Assembly (NCBI GenBank): GCA_900320245.1
Contig: ONRP01000006.1
Span: 40,584 to 104,583, forward strand
Reading direction: 5' to 3'
DNA from: an uncultured Prevotellaceae bacterium
GTDB lineage: Bacteria; Bacteroidota; Bacteroidia; Bacteroidales; Muribaculaceae
Length of the DNA stretch: 64,000 nt
Of this stretch, positions 8,457 through 17,295 are shown piece after piece; the first letter of the stretch is position 1; each line of letters opens with the position of its first letter. The translations under genes were made by a program, and so were the position numbers. Under the pieces are notes generated by a model, which was given only the letters and a program-made list of their open reading frames with translations, made no database searches and was not told the origin of the DNA.

Positions 8457-10043
8457 ATGTTTAAAAACCATCCCAAGGGTCTAATCCCCGCCGCATTGAG
8501 CAACATGGGAGAGCGCTTCGGCTACTACATCATGAATGCCGTGCTCGCCTTGTTCCTTTGCTCCAAGTTCGGCCTTGACGAGGGTACGTCAGGCAGAATT
8601 TACAGCGTATTCTATGCTGGCATCTACGTGTTGAGTCTTGTCGGCGGTTTCATTGCCGACCGCACCCAGAACTACAAGCGCACCATCCAGTGGGGTCTTG
8701 TAATTATGGCCATCGGCTATGTGCTGTTGTCTATTCCTATCCTTCACAACGCCGGCAACCACATGTGGCTGTTGGTATTCACCTGCGTGGCATTGTTCCT
8801 GATCGCCTTCGGTAACGGTCTGTTCAAGGGCAACCTGCAGGCTATCGTGGGTCAGATGTATGACAATATGGAAGCAGATGCTGTTGCCGCCGGAAAGAGC
8901 GAAGATGAACTCAAGCAGATCAAGGAGCGCCGTGACTCGGGCTTCCAGATTTTCTATGTGTTCATCAATATCGGTGGTCTGATTGCCCCGTTCGTTGCCC
9001 CGTTGCTGCGCCAGTGGTGGCTCGGCGTCAAGGGTATGGTCTATGATGCAGGTCTGCCCGCATTGTGCCACCAGTACCTGAACGATGCCGCCAACATGAC
9101 ATCTGAGCAGATGGCCAACCTCACCACGCTGTTAGGCAACGTCAACAAGGGCGGCCTCGATTTGAAAGACATCGGTTCTGCCTGCAGCAGTTACCTTGAT
9201 GTGTTCAACACGGGTGTGCACTACAGTTTCATTGCCTCGGTCATCGCCATGTTCATCTCGCTGATCGTCTTTGTGGTCTACAAGAGGCTCTTCCCCACTC
9301 CCGCCAAGAAGGAGGCTGCCGAGGTTGCAGGCTACACTGCCGAAGAGAAGCGCGCTATGGCCAAGGAGATCAAGCAGCGCATGGCAGCGTTGTTCGCTGT
9401 ACTCGGCGTTTGCGTCTTCTTCTGGCTCTCGTTCCACCAGAACGGTCAGTCGCTGTCGTTCTTTGCCCGTGACTATGTGATTTCAGACAAGATCGCTCCC
9501 GAGATCTGGCAGGCTGTAAACCCGTTCTTCGTGATTGTGCTCACGCCCATCATCATGGCCATCTTCGCGTCACTGGCACGAAAGGGCCACGCCATTTCCA
9601 CCCCGCGCAAGATTGTCCTCGGTATGGCAATCACCGGTCTGGCTTATCTGTTCCTGGTAATCCTGAGCATGAGTTACGATTATCCTAACGGTAATGACTT
9701 CCGTGCATTGGGCATTGATCAGCAAATTGCCATGAAGTCACACTGGTGGGTTCTTATCGCCACCTATTTCTTCCTGACCGTTGCCGAGTTGTTCATCTCG
9801 CCGCTGGGTCTGTCGTTCGTTTCCAAGATTGCGCCCAAGCACCTGCAGGGTATCTGCCAGGGCTTGTGGCTGGGTGCCACCGCCGTGGGCAACCTGCTCA
9901 TCTGGATTGGTCCGGAAATGCTCAACAGAATGCCCAAACTGTGGATGTGCTGGGCCGTGTTCCTTGGCATCTGCCTCATCGCCATGGGCGTGATGTGGGG
10001 TATGGTAAGTTGGCTGGAACGTGTTACCGGCGAGAAAGAGTAA
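8457..10043 (+). CDS. POT-family proton-coupled peptide transporter
   Basis: 528 residues with about 14 hydrophobic segments. The family signature ERFGYY is at residues 19-24 (the ExxERFxYY proton-coupling motif), and 'GNGLFKGNLQAIVG' follows at about 120. 'FFWLSFHQNGQSLSFFA' (about 320-340) and 'ELFISPLGLSFVSKIAP' (about 443) are typical of the DtpT/PepT branch. It imports di- and tripeptides across the inner membrane. A 50-residue insertion around 210-260 separates the two six-helix halves. The next gene is a paralog, so this is a tandem pair. Confidence 0.93.
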   Translation: MFKNHPKGLIPAALSNMGERFGYYIMNAVLALFLCSKFGLDEGTSGRIYSVFYAGIYVLSLVGGFIADRTQNYKRTIQWGLVIMAIGYVLLSIPILHNAGNHMWLLVFTCVALFLIAFGNGLFKGNLQAIVGQMYDNMEADAVAAGKSEDELKQIKERRDSGFQIFYVFINIGGLIAPFVAPLLRQWWLGVKGMVYDAGLPALCHQYLNDAANMTSEQMANLTTLLGNVNKGGLDLKDIGSACSSYLDVFNTGVHYSFIASVIAMFISLIVFVVYKRLFPTPAKKEAAEVAGYTAEEKRAMAKEIKQRMAALFAVLGVCVFFWLSFHQNGQSLSFFARDYVISDKIAPEIWQAVNPFFVIVLTPIIMAIFASLARKGHAISTPRKIVLGMAITGLAYLFLVILSMSYDYPNGNDFRALGIDQQIAMKSHWWVLIATYFFLTVAELFISPLGLSFVSKIAPKHLQGICQGLWLGATAVGNLLIWIGPEMLNRMPKLWMCWAVFLGICLIAMGVMWGMVSWLERVTGEKE

Positions 10044-10069
10044 TTGCCTATCACATTATTAACAAATAG

Positions 10070-10112
10070 GAGAATCTAGAGGATCTAGAGTGACTAGATT
10101 TTCTAGATTCTC
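10070..10112 (+). other. Inverted repeat between the two peptide transporter genes
   Basis: Arms 10070-10088 and 10094-10112 match at 17 of 19 positions, with a 5-base loop and internal TCTAGA repeats. It is followed by taattaaaaa but no T-run, so it is not a classical terminator. It may act as a processing site or attenuator between the paralogous genes, 19 bases before the second start. Confidence 0.6.
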
Positions 10113-10131
10113 TAATTAAAAAGACATTATC

Positions 10132-11673
10132 ATGTTTGAAAACCAACCAAAAGGACTGTTCGCGTTGGCACTGGCCAACACGGGCGAGCGCTTCGGCTAC
10201 TACACGATGATTGCCGTGTTCGCCTTGTTCCTGAGGTCAAACTATGGCTTGTCGCCAGCAGTTGCAGGCACCATCTATAGTTCGTTCCTGATGGTCGTGT
10301 ATTTCCTCCCGCTTTTTGGCGGCTTATTGGCAGACATATTCGGGTATGGTAAGATGGTGACCACAGGTATTATTATTATGTTCCTGGGCTACCTGCTCCT
10401 GTCCATACCACTAGGAGGAGACAATACCGCTTTTTGGGTGATGATTGGCGCACTACTGCTCATCGGCTGTGGCACGGGCCTGTTCAAGGGTAACCTCCAA
10501 GTGATGGTGGGCAACCTGTATGACGACCCACGCTATGCCAACCAGCGTGACGCCGGTTTCTCGCTGTTCTATATGGCCATCAACATCGGTGCCCTGTTTG
10601 CACCGACGGCAGCCATCAAAATAACCGAATATGCCCAGACCCATCTGGGTTACACCGCTCCCGGCGAGGCCTATCACTTCGCCTTCATGGTGGCCTGCGC
10701 ATCGCTGGTGCTCTCCATCGCCATCTACTATCTGACCCGCAGCACCTTCCGCCACACCGAAGAAAGCAAAATTCATGCCAGTATAACAAATAAAGATTCA
10801 AAAAGCAGTGATATAAGTTCAAAAGAGACTATACAGCGTATCGTGGCGCTAATTTTGGTGTTCATCGTCGTCATCTTCTTCTGGATGGCCTTCCACCAGA
10901 ACGGTCTGTCACTGACCTACTTTGCCGATGAGTTCACCGCCAAGACCGCATCGGGCGTGCACACCATGCCGTTCGATGTCATCAACCTGGTGATGCTTAT
11001 CCTCATCGTCTATGCCGGCTTCTCGCTGTTCCAGAGCAAGACGGGCAAGGGCAAGGGCATCTCGGCCGCCATCATCGTGGCAGCCCTGGCCGTGCTGGGC
11101 TACAAGTACACCCGCGCCACGGGCACCATCGACATCTCGGCCCCGATTTTCCAGCAGTTCAACCCGTTCTATGTGGTTGCGTTGACGCCCGTGTCGATGG
11201 CCATCTTCACCTACCTGGCCAACAAGGGCAAGGAGCCCTCGGCACCCCGCAAGATTGCCTACGGTATGGTTGTTGCCGCCATCGCTTATGCCATCATGGC
11301 ATTTGCCTCGGTGGGCCTGCCCATGCCACAGACACAGCCTGGTCCCGATGGCTTACCCGTTGCCATGCATGTGGCTGACGTGACGCCCAATCTGCTGATT
11401 GGCGTCTATCTAGTGCTGACCTTTGGAGAACTGCTGCTTTCGCCGATGGGACTTTCCTTTGTTAGTAAAGTAGCACCCCCATCTTTAAAAGGTTTAATGA
11501 TGGGTGGCTGGTTCGTAGCAACAGCATTAGGTAACATGCTCGTTGTTGTGGGGGGGCTGTTGTGGGGCAAGGTACCCCTGTGGGTTTGCTGGAGCGTATT
11601 CCTGGCCGTCTGCCTCGTCGCAGCCATCTTCATGTTCGCTATGATGAAGCGCCTCGAGAAGGTTGCCAAGTAA
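10132..11673 (+). CDS. POT-family proton-coupled peptide transporter, second copy
   Basis: 513 residues, clearly paralogous to the upstream transporter. It starts MFENQPKGLFALALANTGER and has ERFGYY, 'GTGLFKGNLQVMVG', 'FFWMAFHQNGLSLTYFA' and 'ELLLSPMGLSFVSKVAP' in the same order. The loop between the two halves is shorter and Ser/Lys-rich ('TNKDSKSSDISSKE', about 216-230), and an additional loop around 395-410 is Pro/Gly-rich. Substrate is probably again small peptides; the divergence suggests a different preference. It is followed by REP-type palindromes. Confidence 0.93.
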   Translation: MFENQPKGLFALALANTGERFGYYTMIAVFALFLRSNYGLSPAVAGTIYSSFLMVVYFLPLFGGLLADIFGYGKMVTTGIIIMFLGYLLLSIPLGGDNTAFWVMIGALLLIGCGTGLFKGNLQVMVGNLYDDPRYANQRDAGFSLFYMAINIGALFAPTAAIKITEYAQTHLGYTAPGEAYHFAFMVACASLVLSIAIYYLTRSTFRHTEESKIHASITNKDSKSSDISSKETIQRIVALILVFIVVIFFWMAFHQNGLSLTYFADEFTAKTASGVHTMPFDVINLVMLILIVYAGFSLFQSKTGKGKGISAAIIVAALAVLGYKYTRATGTIDISAPIFQQFNPFYVVALTPVSMAIFTYLANKGKEPSAPRKIAYGMVVAAIAYAIMAFASVGLPMPQTQPGPDGLPVAMHVADVTPNLLIGVYLVLTFGELLLSPMGLSFVSKVAPPSLKGLMMGGWFVATALGNMLVVVGGLLWGKVPLWVCWSVFLAVCLVAAIFMFAMMKRLEKVAK

Positions 11674-11683
11674 TCAACCCCTA

Positions 11684-11698
11684 CGAGCCACAGGCTCG
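11684..11698. repeat. REP-like palindrome CGAGCCACAGGCTCG
   Basis: Perfect 6-base arms around ACA, 10 bases after the transporter stop. Related copies are at 11826-11842, 12852-12870 and 19457-19471. Together they flank the REP-associated transposase. Confidence 0.75.
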
Positions 11699-11825
11699 CA
11701 ATACCCCGACAACCCGCCCCCTGGGCGGGAACCCGCCACAGCCCAGCCCGCAACGGGCGCGACAGCCCCGGCCGCCACTACGGCCGCGAGGGGCGACAGT
11801 CCCGGCTGTGGCATGTCGGAGTATT
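11699..11825. repeat. GC-rich cluster of palindromes (BIME-like)
   Basis: The stretch is made of successive short inverted repeats: CCCGCC...GGCGGG, GCCCG...CGGGC and CGGCCG...CGGCCG. A longer pair GCCACAGC...GCTGTGGC encloses most of it. No gene is seen. Its position just before a RAYT gene fits a bacterial interspersed mosaic element. Confidence 0.6.
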
Positions 11826-11842
11826 GCGAGCCTGCGGCTCGC
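11826..11842. repeat. REP-like palindrome GCGAGCCTGCGGCTCGC
   Basis: 7-base arms around TGC, 18 bases before the chosen transposase start. Same family as the copy downstream of the gene, differing in the loop. Confidence 0.75.
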
Positions 11843-11859
11843 TAAAAAAGAGAAAAGCA

Positions 11860-12822
11860 ATGGAGGAGAAGCGCAACGAGGGGCGCAAGCAGTGGGCACT
11901 GAAGCATCCTGAGCTCACCGCGACGGCGTCGATGAAGCGCCGTATGGTGAGCCATGACTACCGGGAGAGGGCTGTCTACCTCATCACCTTGTGCGTCGAT
12001 GGACGCGCGCCACGGCTAGGCTCCCTGTGCGGGCCCGATGACAGCCACCCGCTGCCGTGGGTGAGCCTCTCGCCGCTGGGCGAGCGCGTGAAGGCCGAAT
12101 GGCTGGGCATCCCCCGCTACTACCCTCAAATCCGTGTGCTCGCTTTAACCGTCATGCCCGACCACCTGCACGGCATCCTGTTCGTCACCGAGCCGCTGCC
12201 CGTCCATCTGGGAAAGGTCATCAATGGCTTCAAGACTGGCTGCAACAAGGCGGCCCGCGACTTGGAGTTGTCCGTGCCGCTATGGGAACAGGGCTACAAC
12301 GACGGTGTACTTCGTGGCAAGGGACAACTCAACAGGTGGATAGAGTACCTGAACGACAACCCGCGTCGCTTGTGGGTGAAGAGGGAGCATCAAGACTACT
12401 TCACGGTTTCCCGCAATCTCACCATTGCGGGCGTTTCCGTTAGCGCCATGGGAAACCACAGGCTCCTGCAGCACCCGACAATCCTGCAGGTCTACTGCTC
12501 GCGACGCATGAGCAAGGAGGATATCGCGCGCGAGGGCGACCGCTTGCTTGGCCAAGGGGGCGTGCTGGTGTCTCCGGGCATCAGCCCTGGCGAGAAAGAC
12601 ATCATGGCCAGGGCCCTCGAGGCGGAGGTTCCCGTGATACAGATCTGCAACAACGGCTTCTCAGACATCTCGAAACCCGGCGGGCGGCTATTCGATGCCT
12701 GTGCCGCTGGCAAGGTGTTGATGATCTCCCCCTTCGAGCACCGCAACGACTACCAGCGCTTGACCGCCGAGTGCTGCCATGAGATGAACGCCCTGGCCCG
12801 AGCCATCGCCACACGACGGTGA
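11860..12822 (+). CDS. REP-associated tyrosine transposase with C-terminal DprA/SLOG-like domain
   Basis: 320 residues from ATG 11860; the upstream in-frame ATG at 11824 overlaps a REP palindrome and is not preferred. Residues about 30-180 are a Y1 HUH domain. 'VMPDHLHGILF' contains the metal-binding HxH, and 'RWIEYLNDNPRRLWV' supplies the likely nucleophilic Tyr. This is the RAYT pattern, an enzyme family that acts on REP palindromes. Residues about 195-320 are extra: 'GGVLVSPGISPGEKDIMARA', 'VPVIQICNNGFSD' and 'VLMISPFEH' resemble the Rossmann-like fold of DprA/SLOG proteins. REP palindromes lie on both sides. The transposase call is strong; the C-terminal call is by pattern only. Confidence 0.82.
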   Translation: MEEKRNEGRKQWALKHPELTATASMKRRMVSHDYRERAVYLITLCVDGRAPRLGSLCGPDDSHPLPWVSLSPLGERVKAEWLGIPRYYPQIRVLALTVMPDHLHGILFVTEPLPVHLGKVINGFKTGCNKAARDLELSVPLWEQGYNDGVLRGKGQLNRWIEYLNDNPRRLWVKREHQDYFTVSRNLTIAGVSVSAMGNHRLLQHPTILQVYCSRRMSKEDIAREGDRLLGQGGVLVSPGISPGEKDIMARALEAEVPVIQICNNGFSDISKPGGRLFDACAAGKVLMISPFEHRNDYQRLTAECCHEMNALARAIATRR

Positions 12823-12851
12823 CGGCCAAACAGAGAGCAAGCCACGCACAA

Positions 12852-12878
12852 AGCGAGCCACAGGCTCGCTTTTTTTTT
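12852..12878 (+). terminator. REP palindrome acting as terminator after the RAYT gene
   Basis: AGCGAGCC (12852-12859) pairs with GGCTCGCT (12863-12870) and runs into nine T. It is the same palindrome as the REP copies, here with the shape of a Rho-independent terminator. Confidence 0.75.
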
Positions 12879-12945
12879 CGCTTTATTTTTTCACGTTGCT
12901 TGAAAAAACCGAAGGAGTGAAAACCGAAAAGTGAAAACTTCTTTG

Positions 12946-12953
12946 TAACTTTG
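12946..12953 (+). promoter_or_regulatory. -7 box (TAACTTTG) of hpt-adk-yihY
   Basis: TAACTTTG fits TAnnTTTG and precedes the hpt ATG by 20 bases. No TTTG is seen 19-20 bases upstream. Confidence 0.55.
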
Positions 12954-12973
12954 CGCTTTAATTCTGTAAGCAA

Positions 12974-13516
12974 ATGGAAGAAGTAACTTATCAGGGCCTG
13001 ACGTTTGAGCCCTACATCAGACGTGAAGAGATTGCCAAGCAAGTTCATCGCCTTGCTCAGGAAATCAAGCGAGACTACGCTAATGAGAAGCCCCTGTTCC
13101 TGTGTGTGCTCAACGGTTCGTTCATCTTTGCAGCCGACCTGTTCCGCGCGTGCGGCCTGCACGATGCCGAGATTACCTTCATCCGTTTCAAATCTTATGA
13201 GGGCATGGAGTCGACCGGCACGGTGAAGGAAATCATGGGTCTGACCGAGGACATCGAGGGCCGCAACGTGCTCATTGTCGAGGACATCATCGACAGCGGT
13301 GTGACTGCCGCCCAGTTGCGCAAGGAGTTGGCCAAGCACAACCCCAAGAGCGTGAAGATGGTGTCGCTGCTGTTCAAGCCCGAGGCGTTGACCATAGGCG
13401 AGGCGCCCGAGTATGTCGGCTTCAAGATTCCCAGCAAGTTCATCCTGGGTTACGGCCTAGACCTCGACGGTCTGGCCCGCAACCTGGCCGACATCTATGT
13501 GCTGAAAGAGAAATAA
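12974..13516 (+). CDS. hpt: Hypoxanthine phosphoribosyltransferase
   Basis: 180 residues, the usual length. It converts hypoxanthine (and guanine) plus PRPP to IMP/GMP in purine salvage. The PRPP-binding loop 'VLIVEDIIDSGVTA' (about 97-110) and the N-terminal 'LCVLNGSFIFAADL' loop are present. It is the first gene of a likely operon: adk begins 34 bases after its stop and yihY follows. Pairing with adenylate kinase gives a purine nucleotide theme. Confidence 0.95.
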   Translation: MEEVTYQGLTFEPYIRREEIAKQVHRLAQEIKRDYANEKPLFLCVLNGSFIFAADLFRACGLHDAEITFIRFKSYEGMESTGTVKEIMGLTEDIEGRNVLIVEDIIDSGVTAAQLRKELAKHNPKSVKMVSLLFKPEALTIGEAPEYVGFKIPSKFILGYGLDLDGLARNLADIYVLKEK

Positions 13517-13550
13517 CCACATTATTGTTATCTATAATTAACTGACGATT

Positions 13551-14126
13551 ATGCTGAACATTGTCATTTTTGGTGCGCCCGGTTCGGGCAAAGGCACCCA
13601 GAGCGATAAACTCATCGATCATTATCACCTGTTCCACATCTCGACGGGCGACGTGCTGCGCGACAACATCCGCCGCGGCACTGAACTGGGCAAGACGGCC
13701 AAGGGCTACATCGACCAGGGTCAACTCGTGCCCGACGAACTCATCATCGATATCCTGGCCCAAGTGCTCGACGAGAACAAGGACAAGGCCAGCGAGGGCG
13801 TCATCTTTGACGGCTTCCCCCGCACCATTCCCCAGGCCGAGGCACTCGAGCAACTGCTCGCCGACCGCGGCACGCAGATCGACGCCGTCGTGGGCCTCGA
13901 GGTTCCCGAGGACGAACTTATCCAGCGCATCCTGCTGCGCGGCAAGATGAGTGGCCGTGCCGACGACAACGAGGAGACTGCCCGCAAGCGCCTGGAGGTA
14001 TACCACAACCAGACGTCACCGCTCAAGGCCTACTACGAGGAGCAGGGCAAGTACCGCGCCATCAACGGCTTGGGAAGCATCGACGGCATCTTTGACCTGA
14101 TCAAGGCTGAACTCGACAACGTCTAA
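13551..14126 (+). CDS. adk: Adenylate kinase
   Basis: 191 residues, short form without the zinc LID insertion. The P-loop 'GAPGSGKGTQS' (residues 8-18), 'ISTGDVLR' and 'FDGFPRTIPQAEAL' are all present. The enzyme interconverts ATP + AMP and 2 ADP in the cytosol. It sits between hpt and the YihY-type gene with gaps of 34 and 32 bases, so the three are probably co-transcribed. Confidence 0.97.
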   Translation: MLNIVIFGAPGSGKGTQSDKLIDHYHLFHISTGDVLRDNIRRGTELGKTAKGYIDQGQLVPDELIIDILAQVLDENKDKASEGVIFDGFPRTIPQAEALEQLLADRGTQIDAVVGLEVPEDELIQRILLRGKMSGRADDNEETARKRLEVYHNQTSPLKAYYEEQGKYRAINGLGSIDGIFDLIKAELDNV

Positions 14127-14158
14127 CCACCGTTAAGGCAAGTGCCGCCCAACCAACG

Positions 14159-15517
14159 ATGAGCGACAAGCAAGAGGAACAGCAGGGACAGGGCCTGTGG
14201 CAGCGCATCATGCGCAACATACGCTACTGCATCACCAACGTGTGGGACGACACCCGCTCGTTGTGGTCGGTCAAGGCCGTCAAGATCGTGAATCTGAGCA
14301 TCCAGTCCTTCCTGGACCGTGACCTGCAGATACGCGCCGCCGCCCTGACCTACAACACCGTGCTGGCCGTTGTTCCGGCACTGGCGATGCTGTTTGCCAT
14401 CGGGCGCGGGTTCGGGTTCCAAAACCTGCTGCAGAGCGAACTGTTCCGCTACTTCCCCGCCCAGCGCGAGGCTCTGGAGACGGCATCCACCTATGTGGAC
14501 AATTATCTGGCTCAGGCGTCACAGGGAGCCTTCATCGGCATCGGTCTGGTTTTCCTGTTGTGGACATTGATATCGCTCATGAGCAACGTGGAAGATACGT
14601 TCAACCACGTGTGGGGCATCACCACCAAGCGCTCGCTCCAGCGCAAGTTCACCGACTACACCGCCCTGTTCCTGCTCTTGCCGGTGCTGATGGTGTGCTC
14701 GGCGGGTATCTCCATCTTCATGAGCGACGCGGTGCAGCACGTGTTTGGCGACACGCTGTCACCGGTGATGCACCGTTTGCTGGCCTTCACGCCCCTGGTG
14801 ATTTCATGGATCGTGTTCACAGCAGCCTACTACATGATCCCCAACACCAAAGTGAAGTTGGGCGGGGCCGTGTTTGCCGGCATCCTGTGCGGCACGCTGT
14901 TCCAGGGCGTGCAGTGGCTGTTCGTCACCGGTCAGATGTACGTGTCGAAGTACAACGCCATCTACGGCAGTTTCGCCTTCCTGCCCTTGCTGCTGGTGTG
15001 GATGCAACTCTCGTGGCTCATTGCCCTGGCCGGCGTCGTGCTGACCTACTCCTGGCAGAACTTCGAGAATTATGCCCACCGCGAGAAGACCAAGGACATC
15101 TCCACCGACTACACGTCACAACTGTCGATTGCCATCCTGAGCGTCGCTGCAGGCCGTTTCAAGCGCCGCGAACCGGCATTGACGCGCACCGAGTTGCTCC
15201 GCGACTATGAACTGCCCGCCAGCCTGGCCGACGAACTGCTCGACCACCTGAGCCGCGCCGGCCTGCTCAACACCATCGCAGTCAGCGACAAGAAGGACGA
15301 ACAGGGCTACCAACCCGCATTCGACCCCGACGACATGACCGTCAACGAGGCGCTCAACCGCCTGGGCAGCGTGGGCAACACCGGGTTCATCCCCAGCGCC
15401 GACGACCGCTTTGCACCCATCTTCGAGCGCTTCAAGCGACTGCTTGAACGCCAGCAGGGAGCCGAAGACCTCCCCCTCGTCGAACTCGACGACCAAGCCG
15501 CCAAGGCAAAAAAATAA
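14159..15517 (+). CDS. YihY/BrkB-family inner membrane protein
   Basis: 452 residues. A cytoplasmic N-terminus leads to the conserved 'RAAALTYNTVLAVVPALAML' region and about six transmembrane helices up to residue 310; 'IYGSFAFLPLLLVWMQLSW' is diagnostic of the family. The last 140 residues are soluble, with a winged-helix-like part ('LTRTELLRDYELPASLADEL') and a charged tail. The family was once called ribonuclease BN in error; its real role is unsettled, with transport suggested. It is last gene of the hpt-adk operon. Confidence 0.9.
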   Translation: MSDKQEEQQGQGLWQRIMRNIRYCITNVWDDTRSLWSVKAVKIVNLSIQSFLDRDLQIRAAALTYNTVLAVVPALAMLFAIGRGFGFQNLLQSELFRYFPAQREALETASTYVDNYLAQASQGAFIGIGLVFLLWTLISLMSNVEDTFNHVWGITTKRSLQRKFTDYTALFLLLPVLMVCSAGISIFMSDAVQHVFGDTLSPVMHRLLAFTPLVISWIVFTAAYYMIPNTKVKLGGAVFAGILCGTLFQGVQWLFVTGQMYVSKYNAIYGSFAFLPLLLVWMQLSWLIALAGVVLTYSWQNFENYAHREKTKDISTDYTSQLSIAILSVAAGRFKRREPALTRTELLRDYELPASLADELLDHLSRAGLLNTIAVSDKKDEQGYQPAFDPDDMTVNEALNRLGSVGNTGFIPSADDRFAPIFERFKRLLERQQGAEDLPLVELDDQAAKAKK

Positions 15518-15549
15518 TGGTAAATAGCAACGATATCTGCAAAATGTAG

Positions 15550-15557
15550 TATCTTTG
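15550..15557 (+). promoter_or_regulatory. -7 box (TATCTTTG) before tRNA-Leu
   Basis: TATCTTTG is 20 bases before the 5' end of the tRNA. This gives the tRNA its own promoter, separate from the yihY gene. Confidence 0.6.
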
Positions 15558-15577
15558 CACCCGCAACCGCACCGCAC

Positions 15578-15662
15578 GCCTGAATGGTGGAATCGGTAGA
15601 CACGAGGGACTTAAAATCCCTTGGCCATTGCGGCCGTGTGGGTTCAAGTCCCACTTCAGGTA
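15578..15662 (+). tRNA. tRNA-Leu (anticodon TAA)
   Basis: An 85-base cloverleaf with a long variable arm, as expected for Leu. The acceptor GCCTGAA pairs with TTCAGGT (one G-U) and the discriminator is A. The anticodon loop CTTAAAA gives TAA, and the T arm GTGGGTTCAAGTCCCAC is intact. CCA is not encoded. Confidence 0.95.
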
Positions 15663-15666
15663 CGCA

Positions 15667-15707
15667 CAGGGGCTGGTAATCAGTTGATTACCAGCCCCTG
15701 TTGTTTT
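15667..15707 (+). terminator. Terminator of tRNA-Leu
   Basis: A perfect 16-base stem (15667-15682 with 15685-15700) is followed by TTGTTTT, five bases after the tRNA. It may also work from the other side for the converging gene at 15730. Confidence 0.8.
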
Positions 15708-15729
15708 CTCAGGACTGTTGGGTGGCACC

Positions 15730-17250
15730 TTATTTCATCGCCTCGATAAAGGCTTTGCCCAGGTTGTTGACGATATCGCTGGCCACCATGCCGTAGGTGC
15801 CGTGCTCCTGAGCGGCGAGGTCGCCGGCCAGGCCGTGCAGGAAGACGCCGAGCACGACGGCCCAGTCGGGCTGGTAGTTCTGTGCGATAAGCGACGAGAT
15901 CACACCCGTTAGCACGTCACCGCTACCCGGGGTTGCCATACCGGCATTGCCGCTGCTGTTGACATAGACCTTGCTGTCGGGACGCACGGTCATGGTGTAG
16001 TGTCCCTTGAGCACGATGGTAATGTTGTGGCGCTTGGACATGTCGATGGCCTTCTTGAGGCGCTCCTCGTCGGTGTGATGCTCACCGAACAGGCGGTCGA
16101 ACTCGATGGCATGGGGGGTGATGATCGAACGCTGCGGGATGCTCTTGAGCAGCATTGAGCGGCGTGCGATGCAATTCAAGGCGTCGGCGTCGATGAGGCA
16201 TGGACGCTTGAAGTTCATGATGAACTGATGCACGGCCTCGAGGGTCTCGTCGTTGACACTCATGCCGGGACCCAGGGCCACCACGCTGTAGGTGTGGTGC
16301 AGGTCGATGTTAGTGGTCACGAGTTCGTTACGGTCGGGCTCGAACAGGGCTTCGGGTACCGCGGTCTGCAGCACCTGGTAGCCGCAGCGCGGGGCATGCA
16401 CCGTCACCAGTCCGGCACCGGCACGCAGGGCACCCTTGGCCGCCAGGACGGCAGCACCCATCATGCCGTAACTGCCAGCGATGAGCAGCACCGTGCCGTT
16501 GTCATACTTGTTGATGAAGGGGTTGCGTGGTCGCAGCACTTCGCGCACGTCCTCACGCTCGATGAGGTAGAAGTCGGTCGGAGTGCGCGCCGTGCTCTCG
16601 CTGTCCAGATCCAGGTCCAGCACCTTGCATTCGCCGACGAACTCGGCATTCTCGGCAAAGTAGAAGGCCAGGCGCTTGCTCTGGTAGGTGAGCGTCAAGT
16701 TGGCACGGATGATGTTGCGGCGGTCGTTGCCCATGTTCCACTCGCCGAACATGCCCGAGGGCACGTCGATCGACACGACATAGGCGCCGCTCGAGTTGAT
16801 GTACTGCACCAGCGCGGTGTAACCGCCCTTGAGGGGCGTGCGCAGGCCGTTGCCGAACAGGCCGTCGACCACGACGTCGTTCTTGTCGAGGGCCGGTGGC
16901 GTGAAGTTGGTGATGACCTCGATGAAATCGAAGTCCTCGTCGACAGTCTCGAGCAGACGGTCACGGTTGACGAGGCAAGCCTCGGACAACTGTGCCGACT
17001 TGATGTTGAACAGGTAGACCTCGGGGCGGTAGCCCTGCTCATACATCATGCGGGCCACAGCCAGGGCATCGGCGCCGTTGTCGCCAGGTCCCGCAAAGAT
17101 GACGAAGCGCTTGGAGACCCTCCAGCGCGAGATCAACTCATAGGACACAGCCGACGCTGCCCGCTCGATGAGATCAAGCATCGTTATATTTTCTTTCTCC
17201 AGGGTATGGTCGCCGATGCGACGCAGCCCGTCGTTGGTAAATATTTTCAT
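15730..17250 (-). CDS. nnr: Bifunctional NAD(P)H-hydrate epimerase / ADP-dependent dehydratase
   Basis: 506 residues, the length of the fused enzyme. The N-terminal half (about 1-215) is the YjeF_N epimerase, with 'GPGDNGADALAVARM' and 'VDGLFGNGL'. The C-terminal half (about 230-506) is the ribokinase-like dehydratase, with 'LLIAGSYGMMGAAVLAAKGA' and the ATP/ADP-binding 'MATPGSGDVLTGVI'. Together they repair hydrated NADH and NADPH in the cytosol. It is a single gene converging on tRNA-Leu; a -7 box TAACTTTG is at 17288-17295. Confidence 0.95.
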   Translation of the reverse strand: MKIFTNDGLRRIGDHTLEKENITMLDLIERAASAVSYELISRWRVSKRFVIFAGPGDNGADALAVARMMYEQGYRPEVYLFNIKSAQLSEACLVNRDRLLETVDEDFDFIEVITNFTPPALDKNDVVVDGLFGNGLRTPLKGGYTALVQYINSSGAYVVSIDVPSGMFGEWNMGNDRRNIIRANLTLTYQSKRLAFYFAENAEFVGECKVLDLDLDSESTARTPTDFYLIEREDVREVLRPRNPFINKYDNGTVLLIAGSYGMMGAAVLAAKGALRAGAGLVTVHAPRCGYQVLQTAVPEALFEPDRNELVTTNIDLHHTYSVVALGPGMSVNDETLEAVHQFIMNFKRPCLIDADALNCIARRSMLLKSIPQRSIITPHAIEFDRLFGEHHTDEERLKKAIDMSKRHNITIVLKGHYTMTVRPDSKVYVNSSGNAGMATPGSGDVLTGVISSLIAQNYQPDWAVVLGVFLHGLAGDLAAQEHGTYGMVASDIVNNLGKAFIEAMK

Positions 17251-17287
17251 TGTGATAGGGTATTTTCCAGTTGTTTGATTGAGTTAG

Positions 17288-17295
17288 CAAAGTTA
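17288..17295 (-). promoter_or_regulatory. -7 box (TAACTTTG) of nnr
   Basis: TAACTTTG on the reverse strand, 37 bases before the nnr ATG. The rest of the gap 17251-17580 is AT-rich non-coding sequence between divergent genes; besides the two promoter boxes nothing is seen. Confidence 0.5.
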
